Assembly: GCA_900769325.1 (NCBI GenBank) | Contig: CAAGGF010000106.1 | Coordinates: 1 to 17,642 of the forward strand | Origin: Spirochaetia bacterium | GTDB lineage: Bacteria > Spirochaetota > Spirochaetia > Treponematales > Treponemataceae | DNA: 17,642 nucleotides | Direction of reading: 5' to 3' | Part shown: in pieces, positions 1 through 6,717 of the stretch | How positions within the stretch are numbered: position 1 is the first letter of the stretch | Layout of the letters: each line of letters starts with the position of its first letter | The notes under the pieces: generated by a model | Database searches by the model: none | Told to the model about the DNA's origin: nothing | What the model saw: the letters and a program-made list of their open reading frames with translations, nothing else | Made by a program: the position numbers and the translations under genes

Positions 1-73
1 AAGAAATTTCCCGCGTAAACGAAACAGTTTCTCGCCGGGGAAAATAAAATTTCATCAAATAAAAGAGGAGAAA

Positions 74-607
74 ATGATGAAGAACAAAATCAAATTTTTT
101 GCCGTAATTTCGGCAATGGTAATGGCACTGGCTTTTGCAGGCTGTCAGGCAGATTCAGATAGCCACGAACACAGTTTTTCTTCAGACTGGTCAAGTGATG
201 CAACAAATCACTGGCACGCCGCAACTTGTGAACACACAGAAGAAGTGAGCGAAAAAACTGCCCACACATTCGGTGAATGGAAAACAACAGTTGAAGCAAC
301 GGAAGAAACAGATGGTAAAAAAGAGCACACTTGTACAGTTTGTTCGTACAAAGAGGAACAGACTGTTGCAAAACTTGACCATACGCATAAATTTTCTTCA
401 GACTGGTCAAGTGACGCAACAAATCACTGGCATGCAGCAACTTGTGAACACACAGAAGAAGTGAGCGAAAAAACTGCCCATACATTCGGCGAATGGAAAA
501 CAACAGTTGAAGCAACGGAAGAAGCTGAATGTAAAAAGGAAAGAACTTGTACAGTATGTAGCTATACGAAAAAAAGATTATTTCAAAAATTTCAAAAGGT
601 TTTGTAA
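74..607 (+). CDS. Lipoprotein N-terminal part: two His/Cys-rich repeats, frameshifted from an FGE-like domain
   Basis: The first 24 residues are a bacterial lipoprotein signal: a basic start, a hydrophobic stretch and the lipobox AFAGC, with the lipidated Cys at residue 24. Two near-identical 72-residue repeats follow (residues 33-104 and 105 to about 165), rich in His, Trp and Cys (HWH, TCEH, HTCTVC). The frame then ends in a short tail after a run of seven A's (569-575). Reading back by one base there joins the protein smoothly to the FGE-like domain encoded to 1390, so this is probably the front half of one surface lipoprotein rather than a complete gene. The strong ribosome binding site GAGGAG at 65-70 sits 3 bases from the first ATG and 6 from the second (77), so the second Met is the likelier start. 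The function of the repeats is unknown; metal binding is a guess from the His/Cys content. Confidence 0.75.
   Translation: MMKNKIKFFAVISAMVMALAFAGCQADSDSHEHSFSSDWSSDATNHWHAATCEHTEEVSEKTAHTFGEWKTTVEATEETDGKKEHTCTVCSYKEEQTVAKLDHTHKFSSDWSSDATNHWHAATCEHTEEVSEKTAHTFGEWKTTVEATEEAECKKERTCTVCSYTKKRLFQKFQKVL
170..567 (+). repeat. Two tandem 216-bp (72-codon) coding repeats
   Basis: The segment starting at 170 recurs at 386 with an exact 216-base offset (for example the stretch ttcagactggtcaagtga at 181 and 397). Most differences are silent or confined to the end: the second copy changes HTCTVC to RTCTVC and runs into the poly-A frameshift before its last residues. The high nucleotide identity suggests recent duplication or gene conversion, so copy number could vary between strains. 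Confidence 0.9.
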
Positions 608-1390
608 AAGTAACTGGAACAACAATCACAGGAGATGAAACCTGGACACCAGAATCAAAGGTATTTGTAAGTGGAAGAACATTAACAATCCCTGATATGT
701 ATGTAAGCGACCACGAAGTAACACAGGCAGAATATGCAAAATACTGCAAGTACGGTTCATCAAGCCCAATTGAAAAATACGGTGTTGGCGACAACTATCC
801 GGCTTATTACGTAAACTCGTACGATGTAGTGGTTTACTGCAACCTGCGTTCAATTGCCGAAGGGGTTACTCCTGCCTATAAAATTGGAGAAGAAACCGAC
901 CCTACAAAATGGAGCGGAATTTTAGGAAATGCTACAGACGGATACTGCGGACCTTCATATAGTAACGAGACATGGGACGGTATTACTTACGACAAGAAAG
1001 CCAACGGCTATCGCCTGCCTACGGAAGCAGAAAGGGAATACATTGCAAGGGAAGCAGGTACATCAACTACAACCTACAGCGGAAGCAAAACTATAGATGA
1101 TGTTGCATGGTATTCAGGTAACAGTAGCTATGAAATCCACGAAGTAAAGGGAAAGAACGCAAACTCACTTGGCATATACGACATGAGCGGAAACATATGG
1201 GAATGGTGTTATGACTGGTATAGTAGCAGCATAAACAGCTCCACCGCCGACACCGGCTCGGCTTCCGACTCTAACCGCGTCCACCGCGTTCTACGGCGCT
1301 TCTTTTTGCACCGTGTCTTGCCGGGAGCCCTGCGACCCGTATTGCCGCGGCAGCGTCTGTGGTTTCCGTGTTGTGCGTTCCGCCAAATAA
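571..1390 (+). pseudogene. FGE/SUMF1-fold (C-type-lectin-like) domain of the same lipoprotein, with two frame breaks
   Basis: This is a formylglycine-generating-enzyme-like (SUMF1) domain, the fold used by Treponema TvpA surface lipoproteins. Landmarks in order are EVTQAEY, YPAYYVNSYDVVVYCN, GYRLPTEAEREY (the usual Trp of EWEY is Arg), LGIYDMSGNIWEWCYDWY and, at the very end, GFRVVRSAK. Frame 1 is open from 562, and the domain joins the upstream lipoprotein frame at the A-run 569-575. From 697 the frame runs to a stop at 1422 with a nonsense tail. A shift near 1287-1289 restores the expected FGE ending and stops at 1390. Canonical RGG(S/F) after NRVHR is where bases appear to be missing. It could be a decayed gene, a gene with reversible frame switching, or an assembly error in a variable region. 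No sulfatase lies nearby, so enzymatic formylglycine formation is not implied; ligand-binding display is more likely. Confidence 0.75.
1241..1390 (+). other. Putative diversity-generating-retroelement variable region (TvpA-like)
   Basis: The last ~150 bases of the FGE-like gene differ sharply from everything around them: a hand count gives about 95 G+C of 150 (63%), against about 38% in 1081-1140. From 1289 to 1383 there are only six adenines. In the restored frame the codons at positions usually rich in Asn in related proteins are almost all NNC or NNT (TTC, TAC, GGC, TGC, CCC, GAC, AGC, GTC, TAT, TGT). They are interspersed with adenine-free framework codons (CGG, CCG, CGC, GGT TTC CGT GTT GTG CGT). 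This is what adenine-directed mutagenesis of AAC/AAT template codons yields. Treponema denticola TvpA proteins are known retroelement targets with this fold and this placement at the gene's 3' end. No reverse transcriptase or template repeat is in the window. Confidence 0.6.
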
Positions 1391-1466
1391 TAAAAAATAC
1401 CGTTACTTTAAAAGACCTGTAAACTGTTAATAAAAAGTACCTAAACAACTTTTAACAACAATTTTT

Positions 1467-1511
1467 AATCAGAATATTCGGAATTTTTATTCTGGGTATT
1501 CTGATTTTTTT
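1467..1511 (+). terminator. Rho-independent terminator after the FGE-like gene
   Basis: The 10-bp perfect stem aatcagaata (1467-1476) / tattctgatt (1497-1506) encloses a 20-base loop and is followed by a T-run to about 1511. Confidence 0.7.
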
Positions 1512-1548
1512 GTTTTCGATGGTGTGTGGAACTTGCCGTAAAACTGTC

Positions 1549-1702
1549 GTCATGCTTAATTCGATTTCTTTTCCCTGTCATGCTGGACTTTACATTGTGT
1601 GTCATGCTGAACTCGTTTCAGCATCTCTTTAGCGGTTGTAAAGACCTATCGATGAGATTCCGAAACGAGTTCGGAATGACGGAGAGGGGCGTCTGGAATG
1701 AC
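1549..1702 (+). repeat. Dispersed palindromic repeat (MITE-like), nested copies
   Basis: The core at 1601-1680 begins gtcatgctgaactcg and ends cgagttcggaatgac, which are imperfect reverse complements with paired changes (GCTGA/TCAGC on one arm, TTCCGAA/TTCGGAA on the other), so each arm is also palindromic. Extra partial starts (gtcatgct) lie at 1549 and 1577 and an extra end (ggaatgac) at 1695, as if copies inserted into or eroded around each other. A 16-base fragment recurs at 10075. The 85-codon frame across it (FRNEFGMT-type peptide) is the usual artefact translation of such repeats. Together with the flanking A+T-rich DNA this fills the gene-free stretch 1391-1811. Confidence 0.7.
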
Positions 1703-1811
1703 AGAAAAAATGTCTCAATATCAGTCTTTTTTATAAGTGCGTCTGGTAATGCAAATCAGTGTGACGATGGCATCTGGTTTTAACTTGAGAATAGAATTAA
1801 AAAAAAATTAT

Positions 1812-1840
1812 TTGACTTATAGTTTTTTCTCGCTTAAAAT
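1812..1840 (+). promoter_or_regulatory. Sigma-70-type promoter of the ABC ATPase gene
   Basis: TTGACT (1812-1817), a 17-base spacer and TAAAAT (1835-1840) lie 34 bases before the start codon, within A+T-rich DNA. A GGGAGG ribosome binding site follows at 1863-1868. Confidence 0.7.
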
Positions 1841-1873
1841 AAAAATAATAATATAACCCCTTGGGAGGCCAAA

Positions 1874-2995
1874 ATGGCAAAAGTAGAACTTAAAGGAATT
1901 GCAAAAGTTTACGACGGCGGTGTTCGTGCAGTAGACAATGCAAACATCACAATCGATGACAAGGAATTCTGCGTATTCGTAGGTCCGTCTGGATGCGGAA
2001 AATCAACTACACTCCGTATGATTGCAGGTCTTGAAGAAATTTCAGAAGGAAAACTTTACATTGACGGTAAAGAAATGAACGATGTTCCTCCAAAAGACCG
2101 CGACATTGCAATGGTATTCCAGAACTACGCTCTTTATCCTCATATGTCAGTTTACGACAACATGGCATTCGGATTAAAACTTCGCAAAGTTGATAAAGCT
2201 GAAATCGACAGAAAAGTTCGTGAAGCAGCAAAACAGCTCGGTCTTGAACCTTATCTTGAAAGAAAACCAAAAGCTCTTTCCGGCGGTCAGAGACAGCGTG
2301 TTGCAGTAGGACGAGCAATAGTTCGTGATCCAAAAGTATTCCTTTTTGATGAACCTTTGTCAAACCTCGATGCAAAACTCCGCGTAACGATGCGTGCAGA
2401 AATTGCAAATCTTCACAACACTCAGCAAAAAACAATGATTTATGTAACTCATGACCAGACAGAAGCCATGACATTAGGAACAAAAATCGTTGTAATGAAA
2501 GACGGTCATGTTCAGCAGATTGGTGCACCTCTTTACCTTTATAATAATCCAATTAATAAATTCGTTGCAGGATTTATCGGAACTCCTCCTATGAATTTCC
2601 TTACTGTAAAAGTTCTTGAAAGAAACGGTAAAATCGTTTGCGATGAAGGTTCTTTCGAAATCGCTCCAACAGCAGAACAGTCTACATTCTTAAAAGAATA
2701 TGTTGGAAAAGAAATTTCATTCGGAATTCGTCCTGAAGACTTAGTTTATTCAGAAACTCCAACTGGAAAAGACAATATGCAGATGAAGATTATAAACAAA
2801 GAACCGCTCGGTGCTGAAACTCATCTTTATCTTGTTTCAAACAAAGGTCAGACTATGATTGCAAAGACAACTGCAAATGCGGAATTCCGTCTTGGTGATA
2901 CAATCAATGTCGTTCCAAATATGGAAAAAGCAAAATACTTCTCTTCAGAAGGCGACGAAAAAAATATCTGCGATAAAATTGAAGTTACTTGGTAG
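1874..2995 (+). CDS. ugpC: ABC transporter ATP-binding protein, CUT1 sugar/glycerol-3-phosphate family (UgpC/MsmK/MalK type)
   Basis: This is the cytoplasmic ATPase that powers carbohydrate-uptake ABC transporters of the CUT1 family. All nucleotide-binding motifs are intact: Walker A GPSGCGKST (residues 37-45), Q-loop Gln83, signature LSGGQRQRV (135-143), Walker B VFLFDEP (155-161), D-loop SNLD (163-166) and switch His193. The C-terminal third (about 235-373) is the regulatory TOBE/MalK-type region. At 373 residues it is the usual length for MalK, UgpC and MsmK. No permease or binding protein is adjacent and the gene has its own promoter and terminator. It may therefore be a shared ATPase serving several sugar transporters, as described for MsmK. 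The substrate cannot be told from the ATPase alone, so the symbol indicates family only. Confidence 0.9.
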   Translation: MAKVELKGIAKVYDGGVRAVDNANITIDDKEFCVFVGPSGCGKSTTLRMIAGLEEISEGKLYIDGKEMNDVPPKDRDIAMVFQNYALYPHMSVYDNMAFGLKLRKVDKAEIDRKVREAAKQLGLEPYLERKPKALSGGQRQRVAVGRAIVRDPKVFLFDEPLSNLDAKLRVTMRAEIANLHNTQQKTMIYVTHDQTEAMTLGTKIVVMKDGHVQQIGAPLYLYNNPINKFVAGFIGTPPMNFLTVKVLERNGKIVCDEGSFEIAPTAEQSTFLKEYVGKEISFGIRPEDLVYSETPTGKDNMQMKIINKEPLGAETHLYLVSNKGQTMIAKTTANAEFRLGDTINVVPNMEKAKYFSSEGDEKNICDKIEVTW

Positions 2996-3048
2996 TTAAA
3001 GCAGGTTTCAGTTTCTTTTAAAAACTTTACTTTTTAGAGGAATATTTT

Positions 3049-3111
3049 AAAAAAGCCATAGATTTTTAAGATTGTCAAAAATTGATTTTCTTTTAGAATC
3101 TGTGGCTTTTT
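3049..3111 (+). terminator. Terminator after the ABC ATPase gene
   Basis: The stem aaaaagccatagatt (from 3050) pairs with aatctgtggcttttt (to 3111) with one wobble pair, across a ~30-base loop, and ends in T's. The A-run before the stem would let it also work on the minus strand, although no minus-strand gene needs it. Confidence 0.75.
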
Positions 3112-3145
3112 GTTTTAAAAGAAAAAGATGCATAACATTTTTTTG

Positions 3146-3172
3146 TTGACATGGTTACATTATTTTTATAAA
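3146..3172 (+). promoter_or_regulatory. Promoter of the outer-membrane protein gene
   Basis: A consensus TTGACA (3146-3151) is followed by TATAAA at 3167-3172 (15-base spacer); the same A+T stretch also offers TAAATT at 17 bases. It implies a transcript leader of about 115 bases. Confidence 0.55.
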
Positions 3173-3177
3173 TTTTT

Positions 3178-3239
3178 TTAAGACATTTAAAAGAGGAATT
3201 TTAAGTTATGTCTTAAAGGAACTTCAATTTTTTTTGAAG
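3178..3239 (+). promoter_or_regulatory. Structured 5' leader of the outer-membrane protein mRNA
   Basis: A perfect 9-bp inverted repeat, TTAAGACAT (3178-3186) / ATGTCTTAA (3208-3216), is followed by a second hairpin, CTTCAA (3222-3227) / TTGAAG (3234-3239), and then a T-run (3250-3257). The layout could be an mRNA-stabilising leader or an attenuator; a factor-binding palindrome is an alternative. Confidence 0.4.
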
Positions 3240-3296
3240 GAGTTAATGTTTTTTTTCGTTTAAGTTTGAAAAATCAGACTTTTACTGGAGGTTACA

Positions 3297-4625
3297 ATGA
3301 AAAAGGTTTTGTTAGGAATTTCTTGTGCTTTTCTTTTAGGTTTTTCTGCGTCGGCACAAGTTATGAGTCATTCTGGAATTAAAAATACAGTCTGGACAGG
3401 TTTTGGAAGTCCTTTCTCTGGAGATTTTGTATATCACGGTGTAATCGATACTATTCAGGCACGCGTTGATGTAGGGCAGTTCACTCTTGAAGGAATGATA
3501 AACTGGGGTGCAATTGCAAATATGACAGGTGACGGTAATCTTGATAATTTTACATTTGCAATTACAAATAAAAATCCATTTTATTATCATTATAATAATG
3601 TAAAAGGCTCAACAAAAAATGATGGAATTTTTTATTTTAATAATTCAATGGAAACTGGCTCGCTTCAAATTGATCCGTTTTATGTAAATTTCTTGTGGCA
3701 TCCTTTTCAAAATTTTGATGTAGGTCTTGGAACAAAACTGAACTGGAAAGTTGGACCTGCTCCTGGCCACGGAGAATGGCTTTGGGAAGATGAAGCACAT
3801 GTAAGCCAGGGCGGATTCAGTACAACTTATACTGATACTTTTATTTCTGGGGATAATTATAAATTTACACCTGATAAACCGGGTTCTCAAGATGTTGTAG
3901 GATTTGTTCATTATGCAAATAAATATGCAAAAACTGCAATCGGTGCTCGCTATTATCTTGAAACAGATACATTTAATGTTCAGTTTGGGGCTGCAATTCC
4001 TAACGGTGTAAATACAGATAACATGTTTATAAACACAGGTGCTCAGTTCGGATTTCAAAAATTCAATCTTGCCGTTGCTTATGAAGGCCTTTTCCAGAAA
4101 GACGGAAATTTCTATGCAGGAGCATCGTTCGGTGTTTCTCAATTTTACTTTGATGTTTACACGGCAATCGATTCTATAGATTTTGATAATGACGATCATG
4201 ATATGTCTTATAGCGTCGGTGCTGCAATGACTATTAACATTGAAAAAGCTCGTGTTTTAATTCGTCCTGAAGGAACTTTCAACTGGTTTGAAGAAGGAAA
4301 TTACACTCCTGCATGGTATGCCGGTGCAACTGTAAGTTGGGGAATCCTTGAAAACCTTTATTTGAAGGGATACACATCGTTTGCAGCAGGTTCAATGGAT
4401 AAACGCTGGAAAGACTCTTCTAATTCTGATGTAAAAAATTACACAGGCGGTTTTATATATGATGTTCGTCCTTTAATCGAATTCAAACTTTCTGATGCAC
4501 ATTCTTTTTCTGCTTATGTTGACTTAGAATGGAGGACTGCATTTGACGGAACTTTGAGAAACTGCTGGTCAACAGGTGCATTCTGGACTTACGATTTTAA
4601 TGCTGCTTCAAAAAGAAAAAAATAA
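3297..4625 (+). CDS. Predicted outer-membrane beta-barrel (porin-like) protein
   Basis: The 442-residue protein starts with a clear Sec signal peptide (residues 1-20, cleavage SASA|Q). The mature part is rich in Gly, aromatic residues and short alternating polar/hydrophobic segments, such as FTLEGMINWGAIANM, TAIGARYYLETDTFNVQFGA and YLKGYTSFAAGS, with Asn/Asp-rich turns between them. This is the pattern of a transmembrane beta-barrel. I do not recognise a named family or substrate. The last strand-like segment, AFWTYDF, carries the aromatic ending expected of a barrel but is followed by a basic tail (NAASKRKK), which is unusual. GGAGG at 3287-3291 is well spaced for the ATG. A strong promoter and a long structured leader suggest abundant, regulated expression. 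The gene stands alone; the RNase gene follows 48 bases on with no visible terminator between. Confidence 0.7.
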   Translation: MKKVLLGISCAFLLGFSASAQVMSHSGIKNTVWTGFGSPFSGDFVYHGVIDTIQARVDVGQFTLEGMINWGAIANMTGDGNLDNFTFAITNKNPFYYHYNNVKGSTKNDGIFYFNNSMETGSLQIDPFYVNFLWHPFQNFDVGLGTKLNWKVGPAPGHGEWLWEDEAHVSQGGFSTTYTDTFISGDNYKFTPDKPGSQDVVGFVHYANKYAKTAIGARYYLETDTFNVQFGAAIPNGVNTDNMFINTGAQFGFQKFNLAVAYEGLFQKDGNFYAGASFGVSQFYFDVYTAIDSIDFDNDDHDMSYSVGAAMTINIEKARVLIRPEGTFNWFEEGNYTPAWYAGATVSWGILENLYLKGYTSFAAGSMDKRWKDSSNSDVKNYTGGFIYDVRPLIEFKLSDAHSFSAYVDLEWRTAFDGTLRNCWSTGAFWTYDFNAASKRKK

Positions 4626-4638
4626 TTTCAAATAATAT

Positions 4639-4667
4639 GTGTTTTTTTAGTTTATCTGTGCTATATT
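4639..4667 (+). promoter_or_regulatory. Promoter placing transcription start at the RNase gene's ATG
   Basis: TATATT (4662-4667) ends six bases before the ATG at 4674, so transcription would begin at or next to the start codon. The -35 region (4639-4644) is poor. No Shine-Dalgarno-like sequence precedes this ATG, which fits a leaderless mRNA. Confidence 0.4.
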
Positions 4668-4673
4668 TATGCC

Positions 4674-6575
4674 ATGATACAAAAGAATTCACTTGTTTTA
4701 TATAAAAAACAACCCGGAATCGTAATTTCTGTTGAAGGCGATAAGTTTTTGATAAAATTTCTTGTAATTTCTTCAACTTTGCCTGGAAAGAAACGCGTTT
4801 TCGGGGAGCAAAAGGTGCGTGAAAAGGATATTGTTCTTCTGCATGAAAAAACAGTTTCGTCATTAGAAGATGCAATTGATTTTTCAGATGAAAAAATCCT
4901 TGAACAGATAAACGAAACATATCTTCTTCTTGAAAGCGATGATTCAACAAAAGATTCTGAAGTTTCTTTTGGAGAATTGTGCGAATATATACGAAATTCT
5001 TTTTTGCCGAACGAAAGTTATTTTATCTTCAAGACGCTTTCCGATTCGCTGGAATTTGCACTTGATGAGGAAAAATTTAAAAACGGTGAAATATTTTTTA
5101 TTCCGCGCTCTCAAGAAGAAATTTCACAGATAAAACAAAAGATTTACGAAAAAGAACACGAAGAAGAAATCCGAAAAGAATTTATAAAGCGGCTGAAAGA
5201 CAGGAAACTTCTTCCCGAAGATTCAAAGTTTATGGGCGAGGTTGAAGCAGTCGCTTTTGGAAAACTTGAAAATTCCCGCACATTAAAAGAAGCTGGAATC
5301 GTTTCTACTCCGGAAAATGCTCACAAACTTCTTATAGAAATTGGAATTTGGGACATTACAAAAAACCCTTATCCTGCACGATATTCTTTAACTACTGTAA
5401 GCGCTCATGAAGGACTTATGCCTCCGCCAGAAGAAGAACGCCTTGAAGTTCCGGGAGTATCTTATGCAATCGACAGTCCCTGGTCAGACGACCCTGATGA
5501 TGCAATTGCTTTTGACGGGGAATATTTATGGGTTCATATTGCAGATCCTGCATCTTCAGTTCTTCCTTTAAGTTCCATCGATAAAAATGCAAGAAGCCGC
5601 GGAACAACTTTGTATATTCCTGAGGGTGCAGTCAGAATGCTTTGCGAAACATGCCTTGAAGATTATGCACTCGGTTTAAAAGAAAAATGCAACGCATTAA
5701 GTTTTAAAATAAAATTATCAGAAGAAAATACAATCGAAAAATGTGAAATTTATAAAACTTCAGTTCATGTAAAACGCCTCACTTATCAACAGGCCGATGA
5801 ATTAAAAGATACTCAGGAATTAAAACCTCTTTTTGAAATTGCAAGAAAAAATATTTTGAGAAGAAATAAATCTGGTTCTGTTCAAATACAGCTTCCGGAA
5901 CTTCATATTAATGTCGACAAAGAATCAAAAAAAGTTTCTATTTCAGAATTAAAGCGTTATGAAAGCGATTCTGTAGTTTGTGAAGCGATGCTTTTAGCCG
6001 GTGAAGGTGCTGCATATTTTGCCATGAACAACAGAATTCCTTTTCCGTATATAAGCCAGGAAGCCCCTGAAATTCCAAAAAATATTCGTGACGGACTTGC
6101 CGGTCAGTTTCAGCTTTTAAAATGCATGCGAAAAAGATCTGTCGGCGTAACTCCGGGAATGCATTCAGGACTTGGGCTTGCCTTATACAGTCAGGTTACA
6201 TCTCCGCTTCGAAGGTACAGCGATTTGATTGCACACCAGCAGCTCAGGGCATTTTTAGATAAAAGACCTTTAATTGATAAAGATGAGATGCTTATGCGCA
6301 TAAGCGAGGGGGATGCATCTTCTGTTGCTGCAAGAAAAGTGAGCCGTTTAAGTGAAACTCATTGGAAATTGATTTATCTTCTTCAAAATCCTGAATGGAC
6401 CGGAACTGCTGTTTGCATAGAAAAAAAGGACGGTGAAAATACATTTTTTATTCGTGAACTTGCAATGCAGACTGTCATTAAAGGACTGGCTGACATCGAT
6501 TTTAACGAGGAATTAAAAGTTCGTGCGTGCAATATAAATATTCCTTTCCAGACTGTTGATTTTGTTCCCCTTTGA
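4674..6575 (+). CDS. RNB-domain 3'-5' exoribonuclease (RNase II/RNase R family)
   Basis: This is a hydrolytic single-strand RNA exonuclease of the RNB family, 633 residues long, close to E. coli RNase II. The catalytic metal-binding motif is at 266-277 (IDSPWSDDPDDA). Asp267, 273, 275 and 276 match the spacing of the four catalytic Asp of RNase II. The second hallmark, TSPLRRYSDLIAHQQL, is at 509-524 with the conserved Arg. Residues 1-60 look like a small basic beta-rich domain (PGIVISVEGDKFLIKF) not typical of RNase II cold-shock domains, and the C-terminal ~60 residues are a weak S1-like remnant without a long basic tail. It therefore fits an RNase II-like clade better than full RNase R. 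The ATG has no ribosome binding site but a -10 element immediately upstream. The preceding gene has no terminator, so read-through is possible. Confidence 0.85.
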   Translation: MIQKNSLVLYKKQPGIVISVEGDKFLIKFLVISSTLPGKKRVFGEQKVREKDIVLLHEKTVSSLEDAIDFSDEKILEQINETYLLLESDDSTKDSEVSFGELCEYIRNSFLPNESYFIFKTLSDSLEFALDEEKFKNGEIFFIPRSQEEISQIKQKIYEKEHEEEIRKEFIKRLKDRKLLPEDSKFMGEVEAVAFGKLENSRTLKEAGIVSTPENAHKLLIEIGIWDITKNPYPARYSLTTVSAHEGLMPPPEEERLEVPGVSYAIDSPWSDDPDDAIAFDGEYLWVHIADPASSVLPLSSIDKNARSRGTTLYIPEGAVRMLCETCLEDYALGLKEKCNALSFKIKLSEENTIEKCEIYKTSVHVKRLTYQQADELKDTQELKPLFEIARKNILRRNKSGSVQIQLPELHINVDKESKKVSISELKRYESDSVVCEAMLLAGEGAAYFAMNNRIPFPYISQEAPEIPKNIRDGLAGQFQLLKCMRKRSVGVTPGMHSGLGLALYSQVTSPLRRYSDLIAHQQLRAFLDKRPLIDKDEMLMRISEGDASSVAARKVSRLSETHWKLIYLLQNPEWTGTAVCIEKKDGENTFFIRELAMQTVIKGLADIDFNEELKVRACNINIPFQTVDFVPL

Positions 6576-6619
6576 TGTCCATATTCTGAATTCTAGGGGT
6601 ATTTTTGCAAAAAATGTAT

Positions 6620-6648
6620 AAAAATACGCTATATATAGTGTATTTTTT
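6620..6648 (+). terminator. Terminator after the RNase gene
   Basis: A near-perfect 12-bp stem, aaaaatacgcta / tagtgtattttt, has a 4-base loop (tata) and one G-T wobble, ending in a T-run. Its symmetry would also allow minus-strand function. Confidence 0.75.
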
Positions 6649-6649
6649 G

Positions 6650-6668
6650 AAAAAAAAGCGTTTTTTTT
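6650..6668. promoter_or_regulatory. A8-GCG-T8 palindrome upstream of the pflB promoter
   Basis: Eight A's, GCG and eight T's form a perfect palindromic arm pair ending ten bases before the pflB -35. It could be a second weak terminator hairpin, an A-tract UP element or bent DNA. I see no FNR- or Rex-type consensus in it. Confidence 0.35.
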
Positions 6669-6678
6669 AATAAATATG

Positions 6679-6707
6679 TTGCGGAAAGATAATAAAAGTA
6701 TTATTAT
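6679..6707 (+). promoter_or_regulatory. pflB promoter
   Basis: TTGCGG (6679-6684), a 17-base spacer and TATTAT (6702-6707) predict transcription from about 6714, leaving a leader of about 110 bases before the ATG at 6824. Confidence 0.55.
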
Positions 6708-6717
6708 ATACTTGAAA

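Noticed and set aside
1..73. Promoter for the first lipoprotein in the window
   Set aside because: TAAAAT at 45-50 has no matching -35 at a proper distance; too little upstream sequence to judge.
170..567. Tandem repeats considered as a CRISPR-like array
   Set aside because: Only two copies of 216 bases, contiguous, in frame and protein-coding; no spacers.
90..794. Long minus-strand frame opposite the lipoprotein
   Set aside because: It is the antisense of the two coding repeats and shows their periodicity; no start signal or family resemblance.
571..1390. Active sulfatase-modifying (formylglycine-generating) enzyme
   Set aside because: No sulfatase nearby, lipoprotein context, frame breaks and a variable-looking 3' end all point to a binding-display fold instead.
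1391..1466. Cruciform hairpin just downstream of the variable region, as found at some retroelement targets
   Set aside because: Only weak pairing (gttac/gtaaac type) is visible; not enough to call, so it is not used as support.
1526..1783. 85-codon reading frame with a FRNEFGMT-type peptide
   Set aside because: It lies on the dispersed palindromic repeat, has no ribosome binding site, and is the artefact such repeats produce.
2007..2552. 181-codon minus-strand frame inside the ABC ATPase gene
   Set aside because: Antisense of conserved ATPase motifs; composition is Leu/His-rich shadow sequence with no ribosome binding site.
3645..4199. 184-codon minus-strand frame inside the barrel-protein gene
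   Set aside because: Cys/Ile-rich shadow of the plus-strand gene; no promoter, start signal or recognisable domain.
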